From Mycobacterium haemophilum DSM 44634 (GTDB taxonomy: Bacteria; Actinomycetota; Actinomycetes; Mycobacteriales; Mycobacteriaceae), in assembly GCF_000340435.2 (NCBI RefSeq), contig NZ_CP011883.2:1968687-2032686 (forward strand): a stretch of DNA of 64,000 bases, given 5' to 3'. Made by a program: the position numbers and the translations under genes. The number at the start of each line of letters is the position of its first letter. Positions within the stretch are counted from its first letter, which is position 1. The notes below the pieces were generated by a model that worked only from the letters and a program-made list of their open reading frames with translations, was not told the DNA's origin and did not search any database. This document shows, in pieces, positions 25,527-32,923 of the stretch.

Positions 25527-26165
25527 CTACCGCGCGGTACTGACCGGAGCGGGTCGCACTGGCACCTGCAAAGGCATGTGCTGCAAGGGTGCCCGCTGCG
25601 GTGGCGCTTGCTGCGGTGCTGGCAGGGTTGGCGGCTGCTGCAGGGGTGCTTGCGGCACTGGCGCCGGTTGGGTCCCGAGAATCCGGACCAGGTAAGGCGC
25701 CATGCCGTTGCTGCGCACTGGCGATACTTGGACGACGTCACTGACCTCGACCATCTGCCCGTTGCCTAAATACATCGCGACGCTTTGGGTGCCTTCGGGA
25801 CCGTAGAAGATCAGGTCGCCCTTGCGTGCTTGCTGCGGTAGCACCTTCTGGCCGACTTTGTACATCTCGCCGGAGGAACGTGGCAGCTTAAGTCCGGCGC
25901 CGGCGTAGGCGTATTGGATCAGGCCCGAGGCGTCGAATCCGACAGTGTTGATACCGGTACCGGTGCCGCGAGTGGGGCCGCTAACACCGCCGCCGGCCCA
26001 GGAGAACGGCACGCCGCGCTGCGCGAGAGCGCGCGTGACGACGATGTCGGTGGCTTGCTGGTAGTCCATCGGCCTGGTGCCCGAGTCAGCGGAGGCGAGA
26101 CCGCAGGTGAGCATCGGCGTCACCAGCAGTGCCAGGCCGATCACGAAGGCGTAGATGCGATTCAT
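25527..26165 (-). CDS. ripD: NlpC/P60-like protein RipD with degenerate active site
   Basis: A secreted 212-residue peptidoglycan-binding protein. A signal peptide (about residues 1-26, ending near LASADS) is followed by an NlpC/P60 domain and a proline/glutamine-rich tail (PAPVPQAPLQQPP and onward). In active family members the nucleophile lies in a D-C-S-G motif; here the motif reads FDASG with Ala79 in place of Cys, and the usual His before the V-x-x-Y strand is Ser128. M. tuberculosis RipD likewise lacks hydrolase activity but binds peptidoglycan. ATG 26165 was chosen because it gives a compact signal peptide. The tail is much shorter than the long PVQQA-type repeat tail I recall for H37Rv. 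Confidence 0.93.
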   Translation of the reverse strand: MNRIYAFVIGLALLVTPMLTCGLASADSGTRPMDYQQATDIVVTRALAQRGVPFSWAGGGVSGPTRGTGTGINTVGFDASGLIQYAYAGAGLKLPRSSGEMYKVGQKVLPQQARKGDLIFYGPEGTQSVAMYLGNGQMVEVSDVVQVSPVRSNGMAPYLVRILGTQPAPVPQAPLQQPPTLPAPQQAPPQRAPLQHMPLQVPVRPAPVSTAR

Positions 26166-26514
26166 TTGGATACCAATCTTCTTGGCCCTCAAGGGCGTTT
26201 TTGGGCCTCAGCGCGGTGCCGTTGCGCATCGGCCGCTATTTCATGACTCACACGAGGTCTACTCGCTGGGGCCGAGCGCCGCCGCATGCCACTGGGGAAC
26301 GTGAATCACCGCTGAGTCACATCAGTCACTGCAGTAACTTTTACAGCAGAAATTGCCGGTGGCCCATAGCTCACATCGTCCACCAAGGATTTTTTGTCGT
26401 AACGTGACCGGACGGTGACTGGTGCGCCCAATCGTGGTTGCACAGCTGTGATTTCGGTTTCACCATCCGCACACGTGTTGTCGCACCGTGCGGTGAACCA
26501 CCACGGTGGCGCCG
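26166..26514. other. 349-base region between ripD and the membrane protein gene
   Basis: No gene is seen. Near the ripD start is a GCCCT-CA-AGGGC palindrome (26185-26196) followed on the plus strand by GTTTTT. Near the other end CACCGTG (26485-26491) and CACGGTG (26503-26509) form a 7-bp inverted repeat, overlapping the perfect palindrome CGCAC-C-GTGCG (26482-26492); it could end transcription of the membrane protein gene. I looked for the cyclic-di-AMP (ydaO) riboswitch known upstream of some actinobacterial cell-wall hydrolase genes and saw no match to it. Confidence 0.4.
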
Positions 26515-26934
26515 TCAGAGCCAATAACGTTCGCTGAAGGTGGTGATCAGGGAGCCTGTCACCGCGCTGACTATCAGGATGGTGAGCGACAAGACCGGCC
26601 AGAAGGACAGGTACCAACCCTTCAAGAGGGATACGAACGGCCCGATGCCGGCCGCGGCGATCGCTGCACCGATACCGCCCCACACCACCGGAAGGATCCA
26701 CATATCGATTCCGTATGGCACCGGTCCGCACGTACCTGCCGGGCACACCGTCGTGACGAAACCGAAGAGCCGTACCGGCCAATCTGTCGCTGTGGCCAGC
26801 ACGACGAGCAGCGTCAATAGCGCGACTGTGCAGGTCAGGTCCCAGACGGCCACCCGCAACCGGAGTGTCCGTGCTGGCTGGTCGTTGCAGTCATCAGCCG
26901 GAAAGGGGTCTTGGGGCTGATGCGGCGCAGCCAT
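26515..26934 (-). CDS. Membrane protein of unknown function (Rv1567c-like)
   Basis: A 139-residue protein from ATG 26934 with a polar N-terminus (about 30 residues) and three hydrophobic segments (about 33-55, 75-97 and 105-130). It corresponds to the position of M. tuberculosis Rv1567c, a membrane protein of unknown role. GGGGAG lies about 11 bases upstream of the chosen ATG; a GTG at 26976 would add 14 residues. It is divergent from bioA with 111 bases between starts. Confidence 0.75.
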   Translation of the reverse strand: MAAPHQPQDPFPADDCNDQPARTLRLRVAVWDLTCTVALLTLLVVLATATDWPVRLFGFVTTVCPAGTCGPVPYGIDMWILPVVWGGIGAAIAAAGIGPFVSLLKGWYLSFWPVLSLTILIVSAVTGSLITTFSERYWL

Positions 26935-27031
26935 GCCGTCCAATGCTCCCCGATGGTCGGGGTTTGCGCGACCCACAGTAGGACGGCCCGAGACGGCCGA
27001 GTGTGGCGCCGGCGAATCCGCCCTCTTGCTT

Positions 27032-27037
27032 TACCCT
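27032..27037 (+). promoter_or_regulatory. -10 box upstream of bioA
   Basis: TACCCT fits the TANNNT consensus and ends 9 bases before ATG 27046, giving at most a few bases of leader. The TGAAC-N3-GTTCA palindrome found at bioB is not seen here. Confidence 0.4.
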
Positions 27038-27045
27038 CGATCTCT

Positions 27046-28383
27046 ATGTCTGGGACTGTTTCGGGTCGGGGTCCCGGGTTGACGCCCGAGCAGATCGGCG
27101 CGATCGACGCCGCCCATCTGTGGCATCCCTACAGCACCATCGGTGCTGCGACCGGCTCTAAAGGCACGGGGGTGCTACCACCCGTGGTCGCGGTCGCCGC
27201 TCGCGGCGCGTGGCTGACGCTGATCCGCGACGGCAAGCCGATCGAGGTGCTCGACGCGATGAGCTCCTGGTGGACCGCGATCCATGGTCACGGTCACCCA
27301 GTGCTGGACGCGGCGCTGACCACTCAACTGGGTGCGATGAATCACGTCATGTTCGGCGGATTGACCCACGAACCTGCGGCCCGGTTAGCGCAGCTCCTAG
27401 TGGACATCACCCCGGCGGGTTTGGAGACGGTCTTCTTCAGCGACTCCGGGTCGGTTTCGGTGGAAGTCGCGGTGAAGATGGCGTTGCAGTACTGGCGCAG
27501 CCGCGGCCAGCCGGCCAAGCGGCGCCTGATGACCTGGCGTGGCGGCTACCACGGGGACACCTTCACGCCGATGAGCATCTGCGACCCCGACGGCGGCATG
27601 CACTCGCTGTGGACCGACATTTTGGCGCGGCAAGTGTTCGCCCCGCAGGTGCCCCGCGACTACGACCCCGCCTACAGCACGGCGTTCGAGACGCAACTGG
27701 CGCAGCACGCCGCCGAACTTGCGGCTGTGGTTGTCGAGCCAGTGGTGCAGGGCGCCGGCGGGATGCGTTTCCACGACCCGCGGTATCTGTGTGATGTGCG
27801 CGACATCTGCCGGCGGCACGACGTGCTGCTGATTTTCGACGAGATCGCGACCGGTTTCGGGCGTACCGGTGAGCTTTTCGCCGCCAACCACGCCGCGGTG
27901 AGCCCGGACGTCATGTGTGTCGGCAAAGCCCTCACCGGCGGATACCTGAGCCTGGCCGCCACCCTGTGCACGACCGATATCGCACACACCATCAGCGCCG
28001 GTGCGGCCGGCGCGCTGATGCATGGGCCCACGTTCATGGCCAATCCGCTGGCCTGTGCCGTGTCGGTGGCCAGCGTCGAGGTGTTGCTAGGCCAGGACTG
28101 GCGGTCCCGTGTTGCCGAAATATCGGCTGGCCTGACGGCCGGGCTCGAAGCCGCCCGGGGCTTACCCGGTGTGACTGATGTGCGTGTGTGCGGTGCTATC
28201 GGTGTTATCGAATGCGACCGGTCAGTTGACCTGGCCGTTGCCACCCCGGCGGCGCTGGACCGACGTGTCTGGCTGCGCCCGTTCCGCAACCTGGTGTACG
28301 CGATGCCGCCCTACATCTGCCCGCCCGTCGAGATCGCCCAGATCACCTCCGCGATGGTCGAGGTCGCGGGACTCGTAGGCTGA
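27046..28383 (+). CDS. bioA: 7,8-diaminopelargonate synthase (DAPA aminotransferase)
   Basis: PLP-dependent aminotransferase that converts 7-keto-8-aminopelargonate to DAPA in biotin synthesis, using S-adenosylmethionine as amino donor. It has 445 residues; the PLP lysine is in CVGKALTGGYLS, the PLP-contacting Asp in LIFDEIATGFGRTG, and SSWWTAIHGHGHP shapes the substrate pocket. ATG 27046 (MSGTVSG) was chosen because the frame upstream overlaps the divergent gene and has no resemblance to the family. Compared with M. tuberculosis BioA there is an extra stretch of about ten residues (around AATGSKGTG) near residue 32. First of the bioA-bioF-bioD set. Confidence 0.95.
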   Translation: MSGTVSGRGPGLTPEQIGAIDAAHLWHPYSTIGAATGSKGTGVLPPVVAVAARGAWLTLIRDGKPIEVLDAMSSWWTAIHGHGHPVLDAALTTQLGAMNHVMFGGLTHEPAARLAQLLVDITPAGLETVFFSDSGSVSVEVAVKMALQYWRSRGQPAKRRLMTWRGGYHGDTFTPMSICDPDGGMHSLWTDILARQVFAPQVPRDYDPAYSTAFETQLAQHAAELAAVVVEPVVQGAGGMRFHDPRYLCDVRDICRRHDVLLIFDEIATGFGRTGELFAANHAAVSPDVMCVGKALTGGYLSLAATLCTTDIAHTISAGAAGALMHGPTFMANPLACAVSVASVEVLLGQDWRSRVAEISAGLTAGLEAARGLPGVTDVRVCGAIGVIECDRSVDLAVATPAALDRRVWLRPFRNLVYAMPPYICPPVEIAQITSAMVEVAGLVG

Positions 28384-28389
28384 AGGCCG

Positions 28390-29547
28390 ATGAAGGCCCC
28401 GATCGAGACGTCACCGCTGGCCTGGCTGGAGGCAGTGGAGCAACAGCGCCGCGGGGCCGGGCTGCGCCGCTCGCTGCGGCCGCGCCCAGCCGTTGCCACC
28501 GAGCTGGATCTGGCCTCCAACGACTATCTGGGCCTCTCCCAACATCCCGACGTTATCGACGGGGGTGTTGCCGCGCTGCGGGTCTGGGGTGCCGGCGCCA
28601 CCGGATCTCGCCTGGTCACCGGCGATACCGCACTGCACCACGAATTGGAATCCGAGCTCGCTGAATTTGTCGGCGCCGCCGCCGGCCTGCTGTTCTCTTC
28701 CGGATACGCCGCCAACCTGGGGGCGGTGGTCGGTTTGTCCGGCCCGGGCTCGCTGATCGTCTCCGATGCCCATTCGCACGCGTCCCTGGTGGATGCCTGC
28801 CGGCTGTCGCGTGCGCGGGTGGTGGTGACACCGCACCGCGACGTCGACGCCGTGGACGCCGCGCTGAGGTCACGCCACGAGGAGCGTGCGGTCGTCGTCA
28901 CCGACTCGGTGTTCAGCGCCGACGGTGTGCTGGCCGCTATCTCGGAGTTGCATGATGTGTGCCGTCGGCGCGGCGCGCTGCTCCTCGTCGATGAGGCGCA
29001 CGGCCTCGGTGTGCGTGGTGGTGGGCGCGGGCTGGTCCACGAGGTCGGGCTGGCGGGTGCGCCCGACGTGGTGATCACGACGACCATGTCCAAGGCGCTC
29101 GGCAGTCAGGGGGGTGCGGTTCTCGGGCCGTCGGCGGTGCGCGCTCATCTGATCAATACCGCCCGTCCGTTCATCTTCGACACCGGGCTGGCACCCGCAG
29201 CGGTAGGCGCTGCGCGGGCCGCGCTGCGAATCCTGAAGGCCGAGACGTGGCGTCCGGAGGCGGTGCTGCGGCACGCCCGCACCCTGGCCACCATCTGCGA
29301 TGTGCCCAAGCTGCCGCAGTCGGCGGTGGTCTCGGTGGTTTTGGGCGATCCGGAGGTAGCGTTGGCCGCCGCGACCGCCTGCCTGGACGCCGGCGTGCGG
29401 GTGGGCTGCTTCCGGCCGCCGACCGTGCCCGCCGGGACGTCACGGCTGCGGTTGACCGCGCGCGCGTCTCTCGACAGCGCCGAGCTGGAGGTGGCGCGGC
29501 AGGTGTTGACGGACGTTCTTGGTGGCCGCTCTGTGGTGCGCCGTTGA
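28390..29547 (+). CDS. bioF1: 8-amino-7-oxononanoate synthase (KAPA synthase)
   Basis: PLP enzyme joining L-alanine and a pimeloyl thioester to make KAPA, the first committed step in biotin ring assembly. It has 385 residues with LASNDYLGLSQHP near the N-terminus, HSHASLVD (His stacking on PLP), LLVDEAHGLGV (Asp and His of the PLP pocket) and the PLP lysine in TTMSKALGSQGG. It starts 6 bases after bioA and its stop overlaps the bioD start by 4 bases (TTGA). Confidence 0.95.
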   Translation: MKAPIETSPLAWLEAVEQQRRGAGLRRSLRPRPAVATELDLASNDYLGLSQHPDVIDGGVAALRVWGAGATGSRLVTGDTALHHELESELAEFVGAAAGLLFSSGYAANLGAVVGLSGPGSLIVSDAHSHASLVDACRLSRARVVVTPHRDVDAVDAALRSRHEERAVVVTDSVFSADGVLAAISELHDVCRRRGALLLVDEAHGLGVRGGGRGLVHEVGLAGAPDVVITTTMSKALGSQGGAVLGPSAVRAHLINTARPFIFDTGLAPAAVGAARAALRILKAETWRPEAVLRHARTLATICDVPKLPQSAVVSVVLGDPEVALAAATACLDAGVRVGCFRPPTVPAGTSRLRLTARASLDSAELEVARQVLTDVLGGRSVVRR

Positions 29548-30224
29548 CCGTCGTCATCGTTACCGGTACTGGCACGGGCGTCGGCAAGACGGTCGCCTGT
29601 GCGGCGCTGGCGTGTCACGCGCGTCAGGCTGGCCTCGACGTGGCGGTGTGTAAACCGGTTCAGACCGGAACTCAGATCGGAGACGACGACCTCGCCGAGG
29701 TGGCCCGATTATCTGGGATTACCGAACTCACCGGCCTGGCGAGATACCCGCAGCCACTGGCGCCGGCCGCCGCCGCCGAACACGTCGGGATGGCCTTACC
29801 CACCCGCGAGCAATTACTGGAGCTCATCGCCGGCCTGGATCGCCCCGGACGCTTGACTTTGGTAGAAGGCGCCGGCGGCCTGCTGGTCGAACTCGCCGAC
29901 GCGGGCTCCACCTTGCGTGATCTCGCTGTCGAGCTAGGTGCGTTGGCACTGGTCACGGCCAGCGTGGAATTGGGCACCCTCAACCACACCGCGCTGACTC
30001 TGGAGGCGCTGGCCACCCGAGGGGTTTCGTGCGCCGGCTTGGTGATCGGCAGCTGGCCGGAGCGGCCCGGTGCGGCGCAGACATCCAATCGGTCTGCGCT
30101 GGCCCGGCTGGCTCCACTGCGGGCCACGCTGCCCGCCGGGGCCGGATCGATGCACGCCACGGACTTCGCGGCGTTGAGCGCGGCGGTCTTCGACCGGGAC
30201 TGGGTAACCACGTTGGTCCGCTGA
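29544..30224 (+). CDS. bioD: Dethiobiotin synthetase
   Basis: ATP-dependent carboxylase that closes the ureido ring of DAPA to give dethiobiotin. From TTG 29544 it has 226 residues, exactly the M. tuberculosis length. The P-loop VTGTGTGVGKT lies at residues 6-16, the substrate Lys in CKPVQTG and the second motif in VEGAGGLLVEL. The open frame extends far upstream through bioF1 but has no family resemblance there; the TTGA overlap with the bioF1 stop supports this start. The stop overlaps the next start by one base (TGATG). Confidence 0.94.
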   Translation: MTVVIVTGTGTGVGKTVACAALACHARQAGLDVAVCKPVQTGTQIGDDDLAEVARLSGITELTGLARYPQPLAPAAAAEHVGMALPTREQLLELIAGLDRPGRLTLVEGAGGLLVELADAGSTLRDLAVELGALALVTASVELGTLNHTALTLEALATRGVSCAGLVIGSWPERPGAAQTSNRSALARLAPLRATLPAGAGSMHATDFAALSAAVFDRDWVTTLVR

Positions 30225-30751
30225 TGGTGCATTCGATCGAGCTGGTCTTCGACCCCGACACCGAGTCGGCGATCCGTCGCATCTGGGACCAGCTGGCCAG
30301 CGCCGGAATACCCAGCCAGGCGCCAGCCAGCCGTCCGCACGTGACGTTGGCCGTTGCTGAACATATCGGCGCCGAGGTCGATGAGCTGCTAGGTCCGGTG
30401 AGCCAGCGGCTGCCGCTGGGCGCCACGATCGGTGCGCCGGTGCTGTTCGGCCGAGCCAACGTGGTGTTCGCCCGACTCGTGGTGCCGACCAGCGATTTGT
30501 TAGTCCTGCACGCCGAGGTGCATCGGCTGTGCTTTCCGGGCCCTCCAAGCACTCTGCCCACGGTGGTTGCGCCGCTGTCCAACATCCGGCCCGGCCAGTG
30601 GACCGCACATGTCACGTTGGCCCGTCGGGTCGGTGGTGCTCAACTCGGGCGGGCGCTGCGTATTGCGGGTCGGCCGTCACAGATCGACGGCCGCTTCGCC
30701 GGCCTGCGCCGCTGGGACGGCAACAAGCGCATCGAATACCTGATCAGTTGA
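30224..30751 (+). CDS. 2H phosphoesterase family protein (LigT/2'-5' RNA ligase-like)
   Basis: A 175-residue protein with the two H-x-T motifs that define 2H phosphoesterases: HVTL at His39-Thr41 and HVTL at His129-Thr131. Family members hydrolyse or join 2',3'-cyclic phosphates of RNA or nucleotides; the substrate here is unknown. Its start overlaps the bioD stop (TGATG), so it is the last gene of the bioA-F-D operon, as Rv1571 is in M. tuberculosis. Why a 2H protein travels with biotin genes is not explained. Confidence 0.88.
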   Translation: MVHSIELVFDPDTESAIRRIWDQLASAGIPSQAPASRPHVTLAVAEHIGAEVDELLGPVSQRLPLGATIGAPVLFGRANVVFARLVVPTSDLLVLHAEVHRLCFPGPPSTLPTVVAPLSNIRPGQWTAHVTLARRVGGAQLGRALRIAGRPSQIDGRFAGLRRWDGNKRIEYLIS

Positions 30752-30870
30752 CCTGGTGGTGCGGCAACAAGATCGCGACGCTTCACTACGAGACGGCGGA
30801 CCCAACCCCGCGGCGCGCCGGCGAAGCTGTCACTGGCTGACGGCATCGAGTTTGTTCAGGTGCAAACGGC

Positions 30871-30893
30871 TACCCTAACGTGAACACCGTTCA
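30871..30893 (+). promoter_or_regulatory. bioB promoter with BioQ-like operator
   Basis: A -10 box TACCCT (30871-30876) is followed directly by the perfect palindrome TGAAC-ACC-GTTCA (30881-30893), which would cover the transcription start. The shape and position resemble the TetR-type BioQ operators described for biotin genes in M. smegmatis and Corynebacterium. No regulator gene is in the window, so which protein binds it is an inference. Confidence 0.5.
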
Positions 30894-30960
30894 TGTCAGG
30901 CCGCGAAGAGCCTGGTGGACCGCTTCGGTGTCCGCAAGCTCGGACCCAGTTAAGACGTGA
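30880..30960 (+). CDS. Possible 26-codon leader ORF upstream of bioB
   Basis: GTG 30880 opens a 26-codon frame ending in TGA 30958-30960, directly before the AGGAG of bioB. It starts at the -10/operator region and has no ribosome-binding site of its own, so it could only be read as a leaderless or nearly leaderless frame. The sequence is basic in the middle (RPRRAWW). It may be chance. Confidence 0.2.
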   Translation: MNTVHVRPRRAWWTASVSASSDPVKT

Positions 30961-30971
30961 AGGAGTACTGA

Positions 30972-32027
30972 GTGACTCAGGCGGCGACTCGGCCAACTAA
31001 TGGTGATGGGGATACCGAAAACACTGACATCGCGGCTGACATTTTGACTCAGGCCCGCCGGCAGGTGCTAGAGCGCGGTGAGGGTCTGAGCCGGGATCAG
31101 GTGCTGCAGGTGCTGCGGCTACCCGACGACCGACTCGAGGAACTGTTGGCGCTAGCCCACGACGTGCGGATGCGCTGGTGCGGCCCAGAGGTCGAGGTCG
31201 AGGGCATCATCAGTCTGAAAACCGGTGGCTGCCCAGAGGATTGCCATTTCTGCTCGCAGTCTGGATTGTTCGCGTCGCCGGTGCGCAGCGCCTGGCTGGA
31301 TATCCCCAGCCTGGTCGAGGCAGCCAAGCAGACCGCCAAGTCAGGTGCCACCGAATTCTGCATCGTGGCGGCGGTACGCGGGCCCGATGAGCGGTTGATG
31401 GCCCAGGTTGCGGCCGGCATCGAGGCGATTCGCAACGAAGTCGAGATCAACATCGCTTGCTCGTTGGGGATGCTGACCGCCGAGCAGGTGGAGCAGCTCT
31501 CGGGTATCGGCGTGCATCGCTACAATCACAACCTCGAGACTGCCCGCTCGTTTTTCACCAACGTCGTCACCACCCACACCTGGGAAGAGCGCTGGCAAAC
31601 GTTATCGATGGTGCGAGACGCCGGCATGGAGGTGTGCTGTGGCGGCATCCTCGGCATGGGGGAGACACTGGAGCAGCGCGCGGAATTCGCTGCTGAACTG
31701 GCCGAACTCGGTCCCGATGAGGTGCCGTTGAACTTTCTCAACCCGCGGCCCGGTACCCCTTTTGGCGACCTCGAGGTGATGCCGGCCAGCGAAGCATTAA
31801 AGTCGGTGGCCGCGTTCCGACTGGCGTTGCCGCGCACGATCCTGCGCTTCGCCGGCGGCCGCGAGATCACCCTGGGCGACCTGGGCGCTAAGCAGGGCAT
31901 GTTGGGCGGAATCAACGCGGTGATCGTGGGGAACTACTTGACCACGCTGGGCCGGCCCGCCGAAGCCGATCTGGAATTGCTCGACGATCTGCAAATGCCC
32001 ATCAAGGCACTCAATGCCAGCTTGTAA
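30972..32027 (+). CDS. bioB: Biotin synthase
   Basis: Radical-SAM enzyme that inserts sulphur into dethiobiotin. It has 351 residues; Cys87, Cys91 and Cys94 in GGCPEDCHFCSQS bind the [4Fe-4S] cluster that cleaves SAM. YNHNLETARSFF and the FAGGREITLGDLG region are further family signatures. GTG 30972 is preceded by AAGGAG at good spacing. The N-terminus carries about 35 extra polar residues. bsaP and a DUF2567 gene follow in the same direction. In M. tuberculosis the REP13E12/phiRv1 block lies just upstream; here it is absent. Confidence 0.96.
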   Translation: MTQAATRPTNGDGDTENTDIAADILTQARRQVLERGEGLSRDQVLQVLRLPDDRLEELLALAHDVRMRWCGPEVEVEGIISLKTGGCPEDCHFCSQSGLFASPVRSAWLDIPSLVEAAKQTAKSGATEFCIVAAVRGPDERLMAQVAAGIEAIRNEVEINIACSLGMLTAEQVEQLSGIGVHRYNHNLETARSFFTNVVTTHTWEERWQTLSMVRDAGMEVCCGGILGMGETLEQRAEFAAELAELGPDEVPLNFLNPRPGTPFGDLEVMPASEALKSVAAFRLALPRTILRFAGGREITLGDLGAKQGMLGGINAVIVGNYLTTLGRPAEADLELLDDLQMPIKALNASL

Positions 32028-32051
32028 GCCAGCCTGTAGAAATTAAGGACT

Positions 32052-32279
32052 GTGGTTCGGGATCTTCCTGCTCCGATTGGTGCGGGCGTCTATAACGTCT
32101 ACACCGGGGAACCGGCGGGCGCTGCGACGCCCACAACGGCCCGGTTGGGCCTGGAGCCTCCTCGATTTTGTGCGGAATGCGGACGGCGGATGGTTGTGCA
32201 GGTTCGTCCCGACGGCTGGCGGGCGAAGTGCTCGCGGCACGGACAGGTGGACTCGGCTGACATGGAGGCACAGCGGTGA
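32052..32279 (+). CDS. bsaP: Biotin synthase auxiliary protein BsaP
   Basis: A 75-residue protein equal to Rv1590, with Cys40, Cys43, Cys60 and His63 (FCAECG and KCSRHG) forming a treble-clef-like metal site. The mycobacterial protein BsaP has been reported to be required for BioB activity, probably by helping keep its iron-sulphur clusters loaded. It begins with GTG 32052 after AAGGA, 24 bases behind bioB, and its stop overlaps the next start by 4 bases (GTGA). Confidence 0.88.
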   Translation: MVRDLPAPIGAGVYNVYTGEPAGAATPTTARLGLEPPRFCAECGRRMVVQVRPDGWRAKCSRHGQVDSADMEAQR

Positions 32280-32917
32280 CCGACCATTGCGCGCCGGGGG
32301 TTTCTGATGTCAGCTGCCCGCCGCTGGGGCGTGTGATGGTCGGGGTGGTGCTGGGTCTTGCGGTGACTGGTGTGTTGATCGGCGGGCTGTGGGCCTGGAT
32401 TGCCCCACCGATCCATGCGGTAGTGGCGCTCACCCGGACGGGCGAGCGAGTACACGACTACCTTGGCAACGAGTCCGAGCACTTCTTCGTCGCGCCATGC
32501 CTGATGTTGGGCTTGCTGACGGTGGTGGCGGTGATGGTGTCGGTGCTGGCGTGGCAGTGGCGCGAGCGCCGTGGGCCGGGGATGGTTATCGGGCTCGCGA
32601 TCGGCTTGATGACCTGCGCCGCTACCGCGACAGCGGTGGGGGCGCTGTTGGTTTGGATGCGCTACGGTGCCGTGAATTTCGACGCAGTATCGCTGTCAGA
32701 CGACCACAAGGTGGCGCACGTCATTCAGGCACCGCCGGTGTTTTTCGCGCACGGACCGCTACAGGTAGCGGCCACCGTGCTCTGGCCGGCGGGCATCGCC
32801 GCGCTGGTGTATGCGGTGCTTGCGGCCGCGAACGGACGCGACGATCTGGGCGGTCAACCGGTCGTTGATAAGTCGTCGAAGGCGCTACCCATGGAGCCCG
32901 AAGCCTCCGTGCCGTAG
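32276..32917 (+). CDS. DUF2567 membrane protein
   Basis: A 213-residue protein with four hydrophobic segments (about residues 19-45, 70-93, 101-127 and 158-185). A soluble loop between the first two (VALTRTGERVHDYLGNESEHFF) is well conserved with M. tuberculosis Rv1591. Its function is unknown. The 4-base overlap with bsaP places it as third gene of the bioB operon, which makes a link with biotin metabolism or transport conceivable but unproven. Confidence 0.88.
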   Translation: MTDHCAPGVSDVSCPPLGRVMVGVVLGLAVTGVLIGGLWAWIAPPIHAVVALTRTGERVHDYLGNESEHFFVAPCLMLGLLTVVAVMVSVLAWQWRERRGPGMVIGLAIGLMTCAATATAVGALLVWMRYGAVNFDAVSLSDDHKVAHVIQAPPVFFAHGPLQVAATVLWPAGIAALVYAVLAAANGRDDLGGQPVVDKSSKALPMEPEASVP

Positions 32918-32923
32918 CGGCCG

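Noticed and set aside
26166..26514. Cyclic-di-AMP (ydaO) riboswitch upstream of ripD
   Set aside because: I looked for the conserved ydaO core on the minus strand and did not see it; only short palindromes are present.
26306..26782. 158-codon minus-strand frame overlapping the Rv1567c-like gene
   Set aside because: It is a shadow of the membrane protein gene in another frame, with arginine-rich, non-hydrophobic sequence and no family resemblance.
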